From the NCBI GenBank assembly GCA_020793555.1, contig DQIO01000319.1, forward strand, positions 1-21,330: a DNA stretch of 21,330 nt, given 5' to 3'. Position 1 is the stretch's first letter; every line of letters starts with the position of its first letter. The notes under the pieces are model-generated. The model made no database searches, was not told the origin of the DNA, and saw nothing but the letters and a program-made list of their open reading frames with translations. The position numbers and the translations under genes are program-made. This DNA is from Methanosarcinaceae archaeon (GTDB taxonomy: Archaea > Halobacteriota > Methanosarcinia > Methanosarcinales > Methanosarcinaceae). Of this stretch, positions 8,500 to 18,437 are shown piece by piece.

Positions 8500-11163
8500 A
8501 TGGATAAAAATATGCCTTCAATACCAAAACGAATTGGTGCAATCAAATTTGGTTTGATATCACCGCGAGAGATTCGGAAAATGAGTGTCACAGCGGTAAT
8601 AACTGCAGACACCTATGATGATGATGGATACCCTATCGATATGGGCCTTATGGACTTGCGGCTCGGTGTTATTGATCCCGGACTTAAATGTAAGACCTGT
8701 TCAAGCCGTGCCGGCGAGTGTCCCGGGCACTTTGGGCACATTGAACTTGTCGCACCTGTGATTCATGTCGGATTTAACAAGATGATCAGGAAAACACTGC
8801 GTGCAATATGTCCAAAATGTAGTCGTCTGATGCTAGATGCTGCAAAGAAAGCGGATTCTCTTGAACAACTTGCAAAATTGAAGAAAATGGGACATCTTCC
8901 AAATTCACATATAAATGAAATATATAAAGAGGCTGCGAAAACAAAGACTTGCCCATATTGCTATGATGCTGATGGCAACCCTACAAAAAAGACGGTGATC
9001 AAGTTCGAAAAGCCTGTTGAGTATATAGAGAATGGAGATAAACTTACCCCATCCGAGATACGCGACAGGTTTGAGAATATCCCTGATGAGGATGTGCGTG
9101 TGTTTGGGATGGATCCCGATAATGCAAGACCCGAATGGATGATCTTGACCGTTCTTCCTGTGCCTCCGGTAACAGTCCGTCCATCAATTACACTCGAATC
9201 AGGTCAGCGCAGTGAAGACGACCTGACACACAAGTTGGTGGATATCATTCGTATAAATCAGAGGTTTCAGGAAAACCGTGATGCAGGTGCACCACAATTG
9301 ATCATTGAGGATCTGTGGGAACTGTTGCAGTATCATGTTACTACATTCTTTGACAATGAAGTGTCAGGTGTACCGCCTGCAAGACACAGGTCAGGCAGAC
9401 CACTTAAGACACTTTCCCAGAGACTCAAAGGTAAGGAAGGAAGATTCAGGGGTAGTCTGTCCGGTAAGCGTGTGAATTTCTCTGCACGTACTGTCATTTC
9501 GCCTGATCCTAACCTGAGTATCAATGAAGTTGGGGTGCCACTTCCAATTGCAAAACAGATGACTATTCCTGTCCGGATAATAGAACGAAATATCGATCTT
9601 ATGCGTATGTACGTTGCTCGTGGAAAGGAGACTTATCCTGGTGCAAATTATGTAATACGCGTAGATGAGCGTCGTATTAAGGTCACTGATTTGAACTGTG
9701 AGGAGCTTGCTGAAAAGCTTGAAGTGGGATCTACTGTTGAGAGACAGTTGATCGATGGCGACATTGTGTTGTTCAACAGGCAGCCTTCACTTCACAAGAT
9801 GAGTATCATGGCACACAATATTAAAGTGTTGCCAAATAAGACATTCCGATTGAATCCATGTGTATGCCCGCCATACAATGCTGATTTTGACGGTGATGAG
9901 ATGAATATGCATGTGCTCCAGACCGAAGAGTCAAGAGCAGAAGCAAAGATATTGATGCAAGTGCAGGAAAATATCCTTTCACCTCGTTTCGGCGGTCCGA
10001 TCATAGGCGGAATACATGACCACATATCAGGCATGTTCCTTCTTACAAGAAATGAGAAGTTCATTTCAAAGAACGGTGCTCTGGAACTGCTTCGCAAGGC
10101 AGATATTAGGGAATTGCCGGAACCTGCGGGACATAATGAGGATGGTGCGCCATATTGGAATGGGAAACAAATTTTTAGTCAGATCCTTCCAAAAGGACTT
10201 GAACTTGAATTCCCTGCAAAAGTGTGTTTCCAGTGTGAAACCTGTAAAAAAGGCGACTGTGAAAATGATGCATATGTTGTGATCAAGGATGGGGAATTAA
10301 TTAAGGGTACAATTGACGAGAATGGTATTGGTGCTTTTAAGGGACTTGTTCTTGACAAGGTGGTCAAAGAATACGGCACGACAGTAGGTGCAAAATTCAT
10401 TGATGATGTCACACGTCTTGCAATTCGTGGAGTAATGCGAACAGGCTTAAGTTTCGGAATTGCTGATGAAGATGTGCCACCTGAGGCTAAGATCGAGATC
10501 AACGATGTTATGGATAAAGCAGTAGAAGAAGTGCAGGATCTTATCAAGGCATATGAAGCAAAAGAACTGGAACAATTGCCTGGTAGAACTCTTGCAGAAA
10601 CCATAGAGATGCTAATTATGCAAAAACTTGGTAAAGCACGAGACAGTACCGGTCAGATAGCAGGTAATCATCTTGGATTGGAGAATTCTGCTGTGATAAT
10701 GGCTAAATCCGGTGCGAGAGGTTCAATGTTGAACCTGACCCAGATGGCGGCATGTGTTGGTCAGCAGGCGGTTCGTGGAGAGCGTATCAAGAGAGGCTAT
10801 TCCCAAAGGACACTCCCACATTTCGCTAAAGGTGATCTTGCTGCAGATGCGCATGGTTTTGTTAAAGCAAGTTACAAGAGTGGACTCAATCCAACTGAAT
10901 ATTTCTTCCATGCAATTGGAGGTCGTGAAGGTCTTGTGGATACTGCGGTCCGTACTTCACAGTCAGGATACCTTCAGAGGAGACTTGTAAATGCATTGCA
11001 GGATTTGGAAGTGCAGTATGACAGGTCTGTGCGTGAAACACGAGGTGTTATTGTGCAGTTCAAGTATGGAGAGGATGGAATTGACTCTACCAAGAGTGAT
11101 TACAGTAAACCGGAAGCGGTACATAGGATCGTTCGAGCGGTCACCGGAAAAGAGGTGAATTGA
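8500..11163 (+). CDS. rpoA1: DNA-directed RNA polymerase subunit A' (N-terminal part of beta')
   Basis: The large catalytic subunit that holds the active-site magnesium. The 887-residue length is normal. An N-terminal zinc site CKTCSSRAGECPGHFGH starts near residue 65, a second Cys cluster (CPKCSRL...CPYC) lies in the clamp, RRSGRPLKTLSQRLKGKEGRF-like switch sequence precedes GKRVNFSARTVISPDPNL, and the catalytic NADFDGD is at 460-466. The sequence runs through the active-site region without any intein, although this gene family is a known intein host. The ATG at 8500 follows AGGTGATT at a good distance. The gene is directly followed by rpoA2. Confidence 0.97.
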   Translation: MDKNMPSIPKRIGAIKFGLISPREIRKMSVTAVITADTYDDDGYPIDMGLMDLRLGVIDPGLKCKTCSSRAGECPGHFGHIELVAPVIHVGFNKMIRKTLRAICPKCSRLMLDAAKKADSLEQLAKLKKMGHLPNSHINEIYKEAAKTKTCPYCYDADGNPTKKTVIKFEKPVEYIENGDKLTPSEIRDRFENIPDEDVRVFGMDPDNARPEWMILTVLPVPPVTVRPSITLESGQRSEDDLTHKLVDIIRINQRFQENRDAGAPQLIIEDLWELLQYHVTTFFDNEVSGVPPARHRSGRPLKTLSQRLKGKEGRFRGSLSGKRVNFSARTVISPDPNLSINEVGVPLPIAKQMTIPVRIIERNIDLMRMYVARGKETYPGANYVIRVDERRIKVTDLNCEELAEKLEVGSTVERQLIDGDIVLFNRQPSLHKMSIMAHNIKVLPNKTFRLNPCVCPPYNADFDGDEMNMHVLQTEESRAEAKILMQVQENILSPRFGGPIIGGIHDHISGMFLLTRNEKFISKNGALELLRKADIRELPEPAGHNEDGAPYWNGKQIFSQILPKGLELEFPAKVCFQCETCKKGDCENDAYVVIKDGELIKGTIDENGIGAFKGLVLDKVVKEYGTTVGAKFIDDVTRLAIRGVMRTGLSFGIADEDVPPEAKIEINDVMDKAVEEVQDLIKAYEAKELEQLPGRTLAETIEMLIMQKLGKARDSTGQIAGNHLGLENSAVIMAKSGARGSMLNLTQMAACVGQQAVRGERIKRGYSQRTLPHFAKGDLAADAHGFVKASYKSGLNPTEYFFHAIGGREGLVDTAVRTSQSGYLQRRLVNALQDLEVQYDRSVRETRGVIVQFKYGEDGIDSTKSDYSKPEAVHRIVRAVTGKEVN

Positions 11164-12321
11164 ATGGCTATAAGTGAGGCGACAATTGAGTCGATGATAA
11201 AAGACCTGCCACTTCCAAAAAACATATTGGATACACTTCGTAAGGATACATTCGGAGTAGGTGTTTCAAAGAAAGAGATGGAAGAGATCATACTGCGTGT
11301 CGTTGAAAGTTATGAATATGCATGTGTTGAACCCTGTGAGGCAGTAGGTGTAGTTTCTGCACAGTCTATCGGTGAACCGGGTACACAGATGACTATGCGT
11401 ACTTTCCACTATGCGGGTGTGGCTGAGATTAACGTAACTCTTGGTTTGCCACGTTTGATCGAGATCGTTGATGCAAGGAAATCCCCAAGTACTCCTATGA
11501 TGACGGTTGCACTTGATGAAGGATATTCAACAGACCGAGATAAAGCAAGAGCGGTTGCATGGGAAATTGAGGCGACGCATATAGAGCATTTGGCAGATGT
11601 TACTACCGATCTGGCAAATATGCAGCTTATCATTGATCTGAATGGGAAAATACTTACTCAGAGAAATATGCATATTGATGATATTGCAGAGAAACTACGT
11701 GACGAACTTAAAGTGAATATCACAAGTCCGGATGCTGTGGAAAATCAGCTTATTATCACTCCTGATGAGCCTTCGTATCGTTTACTTTTGCAGCTTGCAA
11801 AGAATATTCATACCATTACTCTCAAGGGAATAGAAGGCATCGCACGAGTTGTTATCCGTAAAGATGGTGATGAGTATACACTTTTTACTGAAGGATCTGC
11901 ACTAAAAGATGTTCTTTATATCGAAGGTGTTGATGCTACAAGAACCCATACTAATAATATTGTTGAGACATACGATGTATTCGGCATTGAGGCTGCACGC
12001 AATTCGATCATAAAGGAAGCAATCGATACCTTAAATGAGCAGGGTCTTTCTGTTGATATTCGACACATTATGCTTGTTTCGGATATCATGACCTGTGATG
12101 GGGCAGTTAAACAAATTGGTCGTCATGGAATTTCCGGTGAGAAAGCAAGTGTATTTGCACGTGCAGCATTCGAAGTCACTGTGAATCACCTTCTTGATGC
12201 AGGAATGCGCGGAGATGTGGATAATCTCAATGGTGTGACCGAGAATATCATCGTCGGACAGCCGATCAAGTTGGGTACCGGAGATGTTCACCTGGTTGCA
12301 AAACGACCGGTTATTGAATGA
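11164..12321 (+). CDS. rpoA2: DNA-directed RNA polymerase subunit A'' (C-terminal part of beta')
   Basis: Completes the beta' equivalent with the trigger loop, jaw and end of the clamp. The 385-residue product carries the conserved trigger-loop stretch [18 protein letters not shown] (from residue 65) followed by [16 protein letters not shown], and a later [13 protein letters not shown] and [16 protein letters not shown] region typical of the subunit. The ATG follows the rpoA1 stop with no gap, and GAGGTGA at 11152-11158 inside rpoA1 acts as ribosome binding site. No intein is present. The next gene starts 124 bases on, the first sizable gap since rpoB2. Confidence 0.96.
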   Translation: MAISEATIESMIKDLPLPKNILDTLRKDTFGVGVSKKEMEEIILRVVESYEYACVEPCEAVGVVSAQSIGEPGTQMTMRTFHYAGVAEINVTLGLPRLIEIVDARKSPSTPMMTVALDEGYSTDRDKARAVAWEIEATHIEHLADVTTDLANMQLIIDLNGKILTQRNMHIDDIAEKLRDELKVNITSPDAVENQLIITPDEPSYRLLLQLAKNIHTITLKGIEGIARVVIRKDGDEYTLFTEGSALKDVLYIEGVDATRTHTNNIVETYDVFGIEAARNSIIKEAIDTLNEQGLSVDIRHIMLVSDIMTCDGAVKQIGRHGISGEKASVFARAAFEVTVNHLLDAGMRGDVDNLNGVTENIIVGQPIKLGTGDVHLVAKRPVIE

Positions 12322-12358
12322 AATATAATAAGTAAATGTAAATGGTGAATATCAGTTC

Positions 12359-12370
12359 TTTCTTAAATAC
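12359..12370 (+). promoter_or_regulatory. Possible box A promoter before rpl30e
   Basis: TTCTTAAATAC in the rpoA2-rpl30e gap resembles a TATA element. Its predicted start near 12395 would leave about 50 bases of leader before the ATG at 12446. An internal promoter here would let the ribosomal and NusA genes be expressed apart from the polymerase subunits. Motif match only. Confidence 0.3.
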
Positions 12371-12445
12371 AACCAGAAAGTAGATATAATGAATCAGTTA
12401 TTACAATACAAATCCTAATTGATACTATATAAAGAGATGATTAAA

Positions 12446-12733
12446 ATGGATATTAATATCGATAAAGCACTGATCAAAGTTATCAGGACCGGATCAGTTA
12501 TCATTGGATCGAACCGTACAATTGATGCAGCAGTAAGTTCCGATGCAAAAATGGTTGTGCTCGCTGCGAACTGCCCGGAAGATGTAAGATTGAAAATTGA
12601 AGCTACAAATGTGCCTGTGTTGAACTATTCCGGTACAAGTGTTGAGCTTGGACCAGCATGTGGTAAACCATTTACAATCGCTGCAATGGCGATTATTGAT
12701 GCTGGTGAGTCTGAAATATTGGCAGCGGCATAA
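12446..12733 (+). CDS. rpl30e: Ribosomal protein L30e
   Basis: A small RNA-binding large-subunit ribosomal protein of the L7Ae/L30e fold (95 residues), with eukaryotic relatives but no bacterial counterpart at this place. The family pattern is clear: [19 protein letters not shown] near the start, [13 protein letters not shown] in the middle, [20 protein letters not shown] toward the end and a C-terminal AAMAIIDAG. The ATG at 12446 is chosen because GAGATGAT precedes it by four bases; upstream in-frame starts at 12437 and 12419 (TTG) would add residues not seen in the family. It lies between rpoA2 and nusA, as in other euryarchaea. Confidence 0.94.
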   Translation: MDINIDKALIKVIRTGSVIIGSNRTIDAAVSSDAKMVVLAANCPEDVRLKIEATNVPVLNYSGTSVELGPACGKPFTIAAMAIIDAGESEILAAA

Positions 12734-12746
12734 GGAGTTGCATTAT

Positions 12747-13172
12747 TTGAGTCAGATTCAACTTTCAACAGAGGAAATAAGGTACATAGCACTATTTGAA
12801 AATACAACAGGTGCAGGCATTAAGGATTGCATTGTGGAGAATGACAGGATAGTATATGTTGTGAAAACCGGTGAAATGGGTGCAGCCATTGGTAAAAATG
12901 GCGATCATATCAACCGTGTCAAAAAATCTGTTGACAAACATGTTGAACTTGTCGAGTATTCAAATGATCCTGAAAAGTTCATCAATAATGTTATTGGTTC
13001 TGCATCTGTCAAGTCTGTGAATCTGGTCTCAAAACAAGACAAGCGATTGGCTTATGTAGAAGTATCTGATAATGACAAGGGGCTTGCCATAGGACGCGAA
13101 GGAAAGAATATAGAAAAAGTAAAGATACTTATGAAGCGCCATCACGACATTGATGATGTCATTATACAGTAG
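12747..13172 (+). CDS. nusA: NusA-like transcription factor (two KH domains)
   Basis: Archaeal NusA consists only of the two KH RNA-binding domains and lacks the bacterial N-terminal polymerase-binding part. The 141-residue product shows both KH GxxG loops, GAAIGKNG at 45-52 and GLAIGREG at 112-119. The start is TTG at 12747: AAGGAG at 12732-12737 is its ribosome binding site, and any longer reading runs inside rpl30e in another frame. It follows L30e by 13 bases. Its constant place between RNA polymerase and the str ribosomal genes suggests a role in transcription elongation or termination, or in coupling to translation; the archaeal mechanism is not settled. Confidence 0.93.
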   Translation: MSQIQLSTEEIRYIALFENTTGAGIKDCIVENDRIVYVVKTGEMGAAIGKNGDHINRVKKSVDKHVELVEYSNDPEKFINNVIGSASVKSVNLVSKQDKRLAYVEVSDNDKGLAIGREGKNIEKVKILMKRHHDIDDVIIQ

Positions 13173-13228
13173 AAATTAAAACCCATAATTACAATTTAAA
13201 TTTGAAATTATATAATTGATGCCATATA

Positions 13229-13237
13229 ATTTATACT
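13229..13237 (+). promoter_or_regulatory. Predicted box A promoter for rps12-rps7
   Basis: ATTTATACT in the nusA-rps12 gap is placed to start transcription near 13260, just before the GGAGA ribosome binding site at 13266-13270. The gap also holds the AT-rich self-complementary string AATTTAAATT. Motif match only. Confidence 0.4.
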
Positions 13238-13278
13238 CATATAGTTAAGGTTAGGAACAATAATTGGAGAATGTAAAT

Positions 13279-13707
13279 ATGCCAAACGGAAAATATGCAG
13301 CTCACACACTTCAGCAGAACCGAAAAGATGCGAGATGGAAAGACTCACGCTATAATAGGCGTGCTCTTGGATTGGATGTGAAATCAGATCCACTTGGGGG
13401 CGCACCACAGGGTCGCGGAATTGTGCTTGAGAAAGTTGGAGTTGAAGCAAAACAGCCAAACTCAGCAATCAGGAAATGTGTCAGAATACAGTTGATCAAA
13501 AATGGTCGTCAGGCTACCGCTTTCTGTCCGGGGGACGGTGCAATTAATTTCATCGATGAGCACGATGAAGTGACAGTTGAGCGAATAGGCGGTCGTATGG
13601 GCGGTGCAATGGGTGATATCCCAGGTGTTCGTTTCAAAGTTACTGCGGTCAACAATGTAAGTTTGAGAGAAATGGTCATCGGTCGTAAGGAAAAGCCAAG
13701 GAGATAA
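13279..13707 (+). CDS. rps12: Ribosomal protein S12
   Basis: Small-subunit protein at the decoding centre, with a role in translational accuracy. The 142-residue product is standard for archaea and begins [39 protein letters not shown] corresponds to the loop where bacterial streptomycin resistance changes occur, and the [18 protein letters not shown] segment is typical. The ATG at 13279 is chosen over the in-frame TTG at 13264 because it has GGAGA eight bases upstream and matches the family start. It is followed by rps7 after seven bases, so the two are cotranscribed. Confidence 0.97.
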   Translation: MPNGKYAAHTLQQNRKDARWKDSRYNRRALGLDVKSDPLGGAPQGRGIVLEKVGVEAKQPNSAIRKCVRIQLIKNGRQATAFCPGDGAINFIDEHDEVTVERIGGRMGGAMGDIPGVRFKVTAVNNVSLREMVIGRKEKPRR

Positions 13708-13714
13708 TCATAAT

Positions 13715-14275
13715 ATGTCTAAATTATTCAGTAAATGGGATCTCTCAGAGGTCGAGGTGACTGATCAGGGTATTCAGAGATATGTAAGTCTTGACCCTGT
13801 GGTTATACCACACACAAGCGGAAAACATGCAAAACAGCAGTTCAACAAGTCAAACCTTTCAATCGTGGAACGATTGATAAACAATGTGATGCGCGATGGT
13901 CGCAACACAGGTAAGAAGCAACTTGCAATGCGTGTTGTGGATGATGCTTTCGATATCGTTAATAACAGGACAAAAAAGAACCCTGTACAGGTATTGGTTG
14001 AAGCGATTTCCCATGCAGGTCCAAGAGAGGAAGTTGTCAGGCTTAAATACGGCGGAATATCTGTGCCAAAAGCAGTCGATACTGCACCACAGCGACGTGT
14101 AGATTCAGCGCTCAGGTACATAGCAATGGGTGCAAACAAGTCTGCATTTAAGTCAAAAAGGTCATTTGCAGAATGTCTTGCATCGGAACTCATTGCAGCA
14201 TCAAACCGTGATGCAAAATGTTTCTCGATCAACCGCAAAGATGGGAAGGAAAGAGTTGCGAAGGCAGCGCGTTAA
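13715..14275 (+). CDS. rps7: Ribosomal protein S7
   Basis: Primary 16S rRNA-binding protein that nucleates assembly of the small-subunit head. The 186-residue product is of archaeal length with an N-terminal extension compared with bacteria. Family segments include [56 protein letters not shown] and the C-terminal [23 protein letters not shown] at 13698-13704 is the ribosome binding site. The stop codon lies in the loop of a hairpin followed by a run of eight T, which probably ends the rps12-rps7 transcript. Confidence 0.97.
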   Translation: MSKLFSKWDLSEVEVTDQGIQRYVSLDPVVIPHTSGKHAKQQFNKSNLSIVERLINNVMRDGRNTGKKQLAMRVVDDAFDIVNNRTKKNPVQVLVEAISHAGPREEVVRLKYGGISVPKAVDTAPQRRVDSALRYIAMGANKSAFKSKRSFAECLASELIAASNRDAKCFSINRKDGKERVAKAAR

Positions 14276-14294
14276 TGCGCTTGTCTTTTTTTTG
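14266..14294 (+). terminator. Hairpin plus poly-T terminator overlapping the rps7 stop
   Basis: AGCGC (14266-14270) pairs with GCGCT (14277-14281) around a loop that contains the TAA stop of rps7. The stem is followed by TGTC and eight T residues. Archaeal termination depends mainly on T-runs, and the hairpin may help or protect the 3' end. Confidence 0.6.
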
Positions 14295-14296
14295 TG

Positions 14297-14305
14297 TTAT
14301 ATATT
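14297..14305 (+). promoter_or_regulatory. Predicted box A promoter for EF-2
   Basis: TTATATATT directly after the rps7 terminator predicts a start near 14328, so the EF-2 mRNA would have a very short leader. The AGGTAG at 14325-14330 could then be partly outside the transcript. Confidence 0.45.
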
Positions 14306-14335
14306 TTTTATAATTAATTTACGTAGGTAGTAAGT

Positions 14336-16528
14336 ATGGGACGAAGGAAGAAAATGGTTGAGCGTGTGACAGCGCTTATGAGTAATCCGGAAATGATCCG
14401 GAATATCGGTATTGTTGCACATATCGATCACGGTAAAACAACTTTATCGGACAATCTGTTGGCAGGCGCAGGGATGATATCCAAGGAGCTTGCAGGCAGA
14501 CAATTGTTCATGGATTCTGATGAGGAAGAACAGGAACGTGGAATTACCATCGATTCGGCAAATGTGTCAATGGTTCACGAGTATGATGGTAAGGAGTACC
14601 TGATCAACTTGATCGATACACCCGGACACGTTGATTTTGGCGGTGACGTTACACGCGCAATGCGCGCGGTAGATGGAGCAGTCGTTGTCATCGATGCTGT
14701 TGAGGGTACAATGCCACAGACCGAGACGGTTTTGAGGCAGGCATTGAAGGAACACGTTCAGCCAGTTCTGTTTATTAACAAGGTTGACAGGCTTATCAAT
14801 GAATTGCAGGTCGATGCACAGGAGATGCAGATCAGACTGGGTAAATTGATCGATCATGTCAACAAACTTATTAAGGGCATGAATGAAGAGCGCTACAATG
14901 CAGGCTGCAGGGTTGATGCGGCAAAGGGTACGGTTGCGTTTGGTTCAGCATTGTATAACTGGGCGATCAGTGTGCCTATGATGCAAAGAACAGGTGTCTC
15001 ATTTGGTGAGGTTTTTGATTATTGCCGTGCTGAGGATATGAAAGCACTTGCTGAGAAATGTCCACTCCATGAAGCAGTTAATGATATGGTTATCCGTTTC
15101 CTTCCAAGTCCTATTCAGGCACAGGAAGATAGAGTAAGCGCCATCTGGCATGGTGATATGAAAAGCGAGATCGGCAAGTCAATGACTACTGCAAATGCTG
15201 ATGGGGACATCGCATTCATGGTTACTGATATCACAATGGATCCACATGCAGGAGAAGTTGCAACAGGTAGGCTGTTTAGCGGATCACTTTCAAGAGGTAC
15301 GGAAGTTTATGTATCAGGTGCATCCAAGCAGAACAGGATTCAGCAGGTTGGTATTTTCATGGGTCCGGAAAGACTTGAAGTTGAAATGATCCCTGCAGGA
15401 AATATTGCTGCTGTGACCGGATTGAAAGATGCGATCGTTGGTTCGACTGTGACAACACTTGAAGATATGGATGTATTTGAGAGCATTACTCATGCAAGTG
15501 AACCTGTTGTGACTGTTGCTGTTGAAGCAAAGCACATGAAGGATCTGCCAAAATTGGTAGAGGTATTGAGACAGGTCGCAAAGGAAGACCCTACACTTAA
15601 AATTACTCTTGATGAAGAGACTGGCGAGCACTTACTGGCAGGTATGGGTGAATTGCACCTTGAAGTGATTGCTCACAGGATTGAGCGTGATAAAGGTGTT
15701 GAGATCAGTACGACCCCGCCACTCGTTGTATATCGTGAAACAATAACTGGAAAGGCAGGACCTGTTGAAGGTAAATCACCAAACAGACACAACAGATTCT
15801 ATATTGTTGTTGAGCCACTTGCACCGGAAGTTGTTGCTCTCATTAAGAGCGGTGAGATATCAATGAGGATGCCGGAAGTCGAGCGTCGTGAGAAGTTGAT
15901 GGCAGTCGGTTTGACCAAAGAGGAAGCAAAAGGTATTGCTGACATATTTGAGAGTAATATATATCTTAATATGACAAAAGGTATCCAGCACCTGAATGAG
16001 ACCATGGAACTTGTTTTGGAAGGATTTGAGGAAGTCATGAAGGCAGGACCTCTTTCAAGAGAACCATGTATGGGTGTTAAAGTGTCACTTGTGGATGCAA
16101 AACTTCACGAAGATGCAGTACACCGAGGTCCGGCACAGGTTATTCCGGCATCAAGGCAGGCAATACAGGCTGCTATGCTGATGGCAGATGACACGATGTT
16201 CGAACCATACCAGAAAGTGTTCATTCAGGTTCCACAGGACAATATGGGCGGTGCGGCTAAGGAGATCCAGGGTCGCAGAGGTATTATCATTAATATGACC
16301 TCAGAGGGTGACATGACTATCATTGAATCCAAGGCACCTGTTTCAGAGTTGTTTGGATTTGCCGGTGATATCAGATCAGCAACTGAAGGTCGTGCAATGT
16401 GGAGCACGGAATTTGCAGGATTTGAACCATTGCCAAAGAATTTGGTAATAGAGGTTGTATCCGGTATACGTGAAAGAAAAGGATTGAAGGCACAATTGCC
16501 ACAACCATCAGATTTCATGAGCATGTAA
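14336..16528 (+). CDS. fusA: Translation elongation factor 2 (EF-2)
   Basis: GTPase that drives ribosome translocation. The 730-residue product is normal for archaea. GTP-binding motifs are AHIDHGKTT (28-36), DTPGH (94-98) and NKVD (148-151); RGITID marks the switch I region. H596 in [12 protein letters not shown] corresponds to the histidine modified to diphthamide in archaea and eukaryotes. The C-terminal [29 protein letters not shown] domain V is present. ATG at 14336 begins [11 protein letters not shown], the usual archaeal start. It appears to have its own promoter and a strong terminator that includes its stop codon, so it is probably expressed as a single-gene unit within the str cluster. 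Confidence 0.98.
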   Translation: MGRRKKMVERVTALMSNPEMIRNIGIVAHIDHGKTTLSDNLLAGAGMISKELAGRQLFMDSDEEEQERGITIDSANVSMVHEYDGKEYLINLIDTPGHVDFGGDVTRAMRAVDGAVVVIDAVEGTMPQTETVLRQALKEHVQPVLFINKVDRLINELQVDAQEMQIRLGKLIDHVNKLIKGMNEERYNAGCRVDAAKGTVAFGSALYNWAISVPMMQRTGVSFGEVFDYCRAEDMKALAEKCPLHEAVNDMVIRFLPSPIQAQEDRVSAIWHGDMKSEIGKSMTTANADGDIAFMVTDITMDPHAGEVATGRLFSGSLSRGTEVYVSGASKQNRIQQVGIFMGPERLEVEMIPAGNIAAVTGLKDAIVGSTVTTLEDMDVFESITHASEPVVTVAVEAKHMKDLPKLVEVLRQVAKEDPTLKITLDEETGEHLLAGMGELHLEVIAHRIERDKGVEISTTPPLVVYRETITGKAGPVEGKSPNRHNRFYIVVEPLAPEVVALIKSGEISMRMPEVERREKLMAVGLTKEEAKGIADIFESNIYLNMTKGIQHLNETMELVLEGFEEVMKAGPLSREPCMGVKVSLVDAKLHEDAVHRGPAQVIPASRQAIQAAMLMADDTMFEPYQKVFIQVPQDNMGGAAKEIQGRRGIIINMTSEGDMTIIESKAPVSELFGFAGDIRSATEGRAMWSTEFAGFEPLPKNLVIEVVSGIRERKGLKAQLPQPSDFMSM

Positions 16529-16560
16529 GACGGAATGTTTCCGTCTTATTGCTTTTTATT
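16526..16560 (+). terminator. Perfect 10-bp hairpin terminator at the EF-2 stop codon
   Basis: TAAGACGGAA (16526-16535) pairs exactly with TTCCGTCTTA (16539-16548) across a three-base loop. The first three bases are the EF-2 stop codon. A T-rich run follows. This is the clearest hairpin terminator in the window. Confidence 0.8.
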
Positions 16561-16582
16561 TCGTTTATGTCCTATCGGAAAG

Positions 16583-16590
16583 GTTTAAAC
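16583..16590 (+). promoter_or_regulatory. Possible box A promoter for EF-1alpha
   Basis: GTTTAAAC, followed shortly by a second GTAAAC, could be the TATA element for the tuf-rps10 unit, with a start near 16614. The AAAGGAGGAT ribosome binding site at 16645-16654 is one of the strongest in the window, fitting a highly expressed gene. Confidence 0.4.
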
Positions 16591-16660
16591 GTGTAAACGA
16601 CTATTAGGGTCAAAACATGTTAATTTGATTGAAATATACTAATTAAAGGAGGATTAAATT

Positions 16661-17926
16661 ATGGCTGAGAAACCACATATGAATTTAGCAGTCATCGGTC
16701 ACATTGATCACGGTAAGTCTACACTTGTCGGCAGGTTAATGTTCGAGACCGGTGCAGTACCTGCACATCTTATTGAAAAATATAAGGAAGAAGCAAGAGA
16801 GAAAGGAAAAGAATCTTTCGCATTCGCATGGGTAATGGATACACTTAAGGAAGAGCGTGAAAGGGGTATCACAATAGATATCGCACACAAGAGATTTGAT
16901 ACTGATAAATATTACTTTACAATCGTGGACTGTCCTGGACACCGTGACTTTGTTAAGAACATGATCACCGGTGCATCACAAGCAGATGCAGCGATTCTTG
17001 TAGTTGCAGCACCTGATGGTGTAATGGACCAGACAAAGGAGCACGTTTTCCTTTCAAGGACATTGGGTATCAACCAGTTGATAATTGCAATTAACAAAAT
17101 GGATGCAGCAGATTACAGTGAGGACAGGTACAATAAGGTTAAAGAGGAGGTATCCCAGCTTCTCGGTATGGTAGGTTTCAAGGCATCAGAGATCCCATTT
17201 ATCCCAACATCTTCATTCGAGGGTGACAACATTTCAAAATCAAGTGATAAGACACCATGGTACAAAGGACCATCCATCTTAGAAGCACTTGATCTGCTCA
17301 CAGAACCGGAAAAACCTGACAAACTTCCACTAAGGATCCCTGTTCAGGATGCATACACAATTTCCGGTATCGGAACTGTACCTGTTGGTAGAGTTGAGAC
17401 AGGTGTCATGAAGAAAGGCGAAAATGTCATATTCATGCCAAGTGGCGCAACCGGTGAAGTAAAATCCATTGAGATGCACCATGAAGAGCAGGATCAGGCA
17501 GTACCCGGTGACAACATCGGATGGAATGTAAGAGGTATTGGTAAAGCCGATGTGAGGAGAGGAGATGTTTGCGGACCAGCAAGCAACCCGCCATCAGTCG
17601 CTGATGAATTTACCGGTCAGATCGTTGTATTGCAACATCCGTCTGCGATCACAGTTGGATACACTCCTGTGTTCCACTGCCACACAGCACAGACTGCAGG
17701 TACTTTCATGTCACTTGACAAGAAACTTGATCCAAAGTCAGGTGAAGTCAAGGAAGAGAACCCAACTTACATCAAGGCTGGCGATGCAGCAATTATCACT
17801 GTCAAACCAACAAGACCAATGGTAATTGAACCGATTAAGGATATCCCTCAACTCGGTAGATTCGCTGTCCGTGATATGGGCATGACCATTGCTGCCGGCA
17901 TGTGCATGAGTGTCAAACAGAAATAA
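16661..17926 (+). CDS. tuf: Translation elongation factor 1-alpha
   Basis: GTPase that delivers aminoacyl-tRNA to the ribosome. The 421-residue protein has GHIDHGKST (13-21), DCPGH (90-94) and NKMD (145-148), with [10 protein letters not shown] as switch I. The second domain begins around [25 protein letters not shown], and the third ends with [14 protein letters not shown], as in all EF-1alpha. ATG at 16661 has GGAGG eight bases upstream. The gene is separated from EF-2 by a terminator and a promoter-like sequence and is followed 30 bases later by rps10, with which it is probably cotranscribed. Confidence 0.98.
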   Translation: MAEKPHMNLAVIGHIDHGKSTLVGRLMFETGAVPAHLIEKYKEEAREKGKESFAFAWVMDTLKEERERGITIDIAHKRFDTDKYYFTIVDCPGHRDFVKNMITGASQADAAILVVAAPDGVMDQTKEHVFLSRTLGINQLIIAINKMDAADYSEDRYNKVKEEVSQLLGMVGFKASEIPFIPTSSFEGDNISKSSDKTPWYKGPSILEALDLLTEPEKPDKLPLRIPVQDAYTISGIGTVPVGRVETGVMKKGENVIFMPSGATGEVKSIEMHHEEQDQAVPGDNIGWNVRGIGKADVRRGDVCGPASNPPSVADEFTGQIVVLQHPSAITVGYTPVFHCHTAQTAGTFMSLDKKLDPKSGEVKEENPTYIKAGDAAIITVKPTRPMVIEPIKDIPQLGRFAVRDMGMTIAAGMCMSVKQK

Positions 17927-18268
<342 letters not shown>

Positions 18269-18275
18269 TGCTGTG

Positions 18276-18302
18276 TAGTTATTGTCATTCAATAACTATT
18301 TC
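18276..18302 (+). terminator. Hairpin terminator after rps10
   Basis: TAGTTATTG (18276-18284) pairs perfectly with CAATAACTA (18290-18298) over a five-base loop and is followed by TTTC. The T-run is short. The position just after the last gene of the cluster supports a terminator role. Confidence 0.6.
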
Positions 18303-18318
18303 AGTGTAATTACTTTCG

Positions 18319-18361
18319 GTTACAGATACATTTAGTTTCGATACTTATCATTATCTGTAAC
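18319..18361. repeat. 10-bp inverted repeat with 23-base spacer
   Basis: GTTACAGATA at 18319-18328 is the exact reverse complement of TATCTGTAAC at 18352-18361. It lies between the rps10 terminator and a truncated tRNA. It could be an operator, an RNA stem or a leftover of a mobile element. No T-run follows. Confidence 0.5.
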
Positions 18362-18405
18362 ATATCATCTCCCTTTCACAGACTATTTTTCTAATGTATT
18401 AGTGT

Positions 18406-18430
18406 GGGCTTGTAGTATAGCGGATAGCAC
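18406..18430 (+). pseudogene. Truncated tRNA gene (5' part only)
   Basis: The stretch begins GGGCTTG, a plausible acceptor strand, followed by TA and a D-arm-like GTATAGCGGATAGCAC, with the near-invariant A14, G15 and GG of the D-loop. After 18430 nothing fits an anticodon arm or T-arm, and no CAAGCCC partner for the acceptor strand is found before argB. The isotype is unknown because the anticodon is missing. The break coincides with the start of the repeat element copy A, suggesting that a rearrangement or insertion destroyed the gene. Confidence 0.6.
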
Positions 18431-18437
18431 ATAAACC

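Noticed and set aside
8500..12321. Intein or intron in rpoA1/rpoA2
   Set aside because: The active-site and trigger-loop regions read straight through with no insertion and the proteins have normal length.
12639..12746. Longer N-terminus for NusA starting inside rpl30e
   Set aside because: This part is the +1 frame of rpl30e. AAGGAG at 12732 and family length support the TTG at 12747.
15195..15389. Small plus-strand ORF inside EF-2
   Set aside because: Alternative frame of a highly conserved gene without initiation signal.
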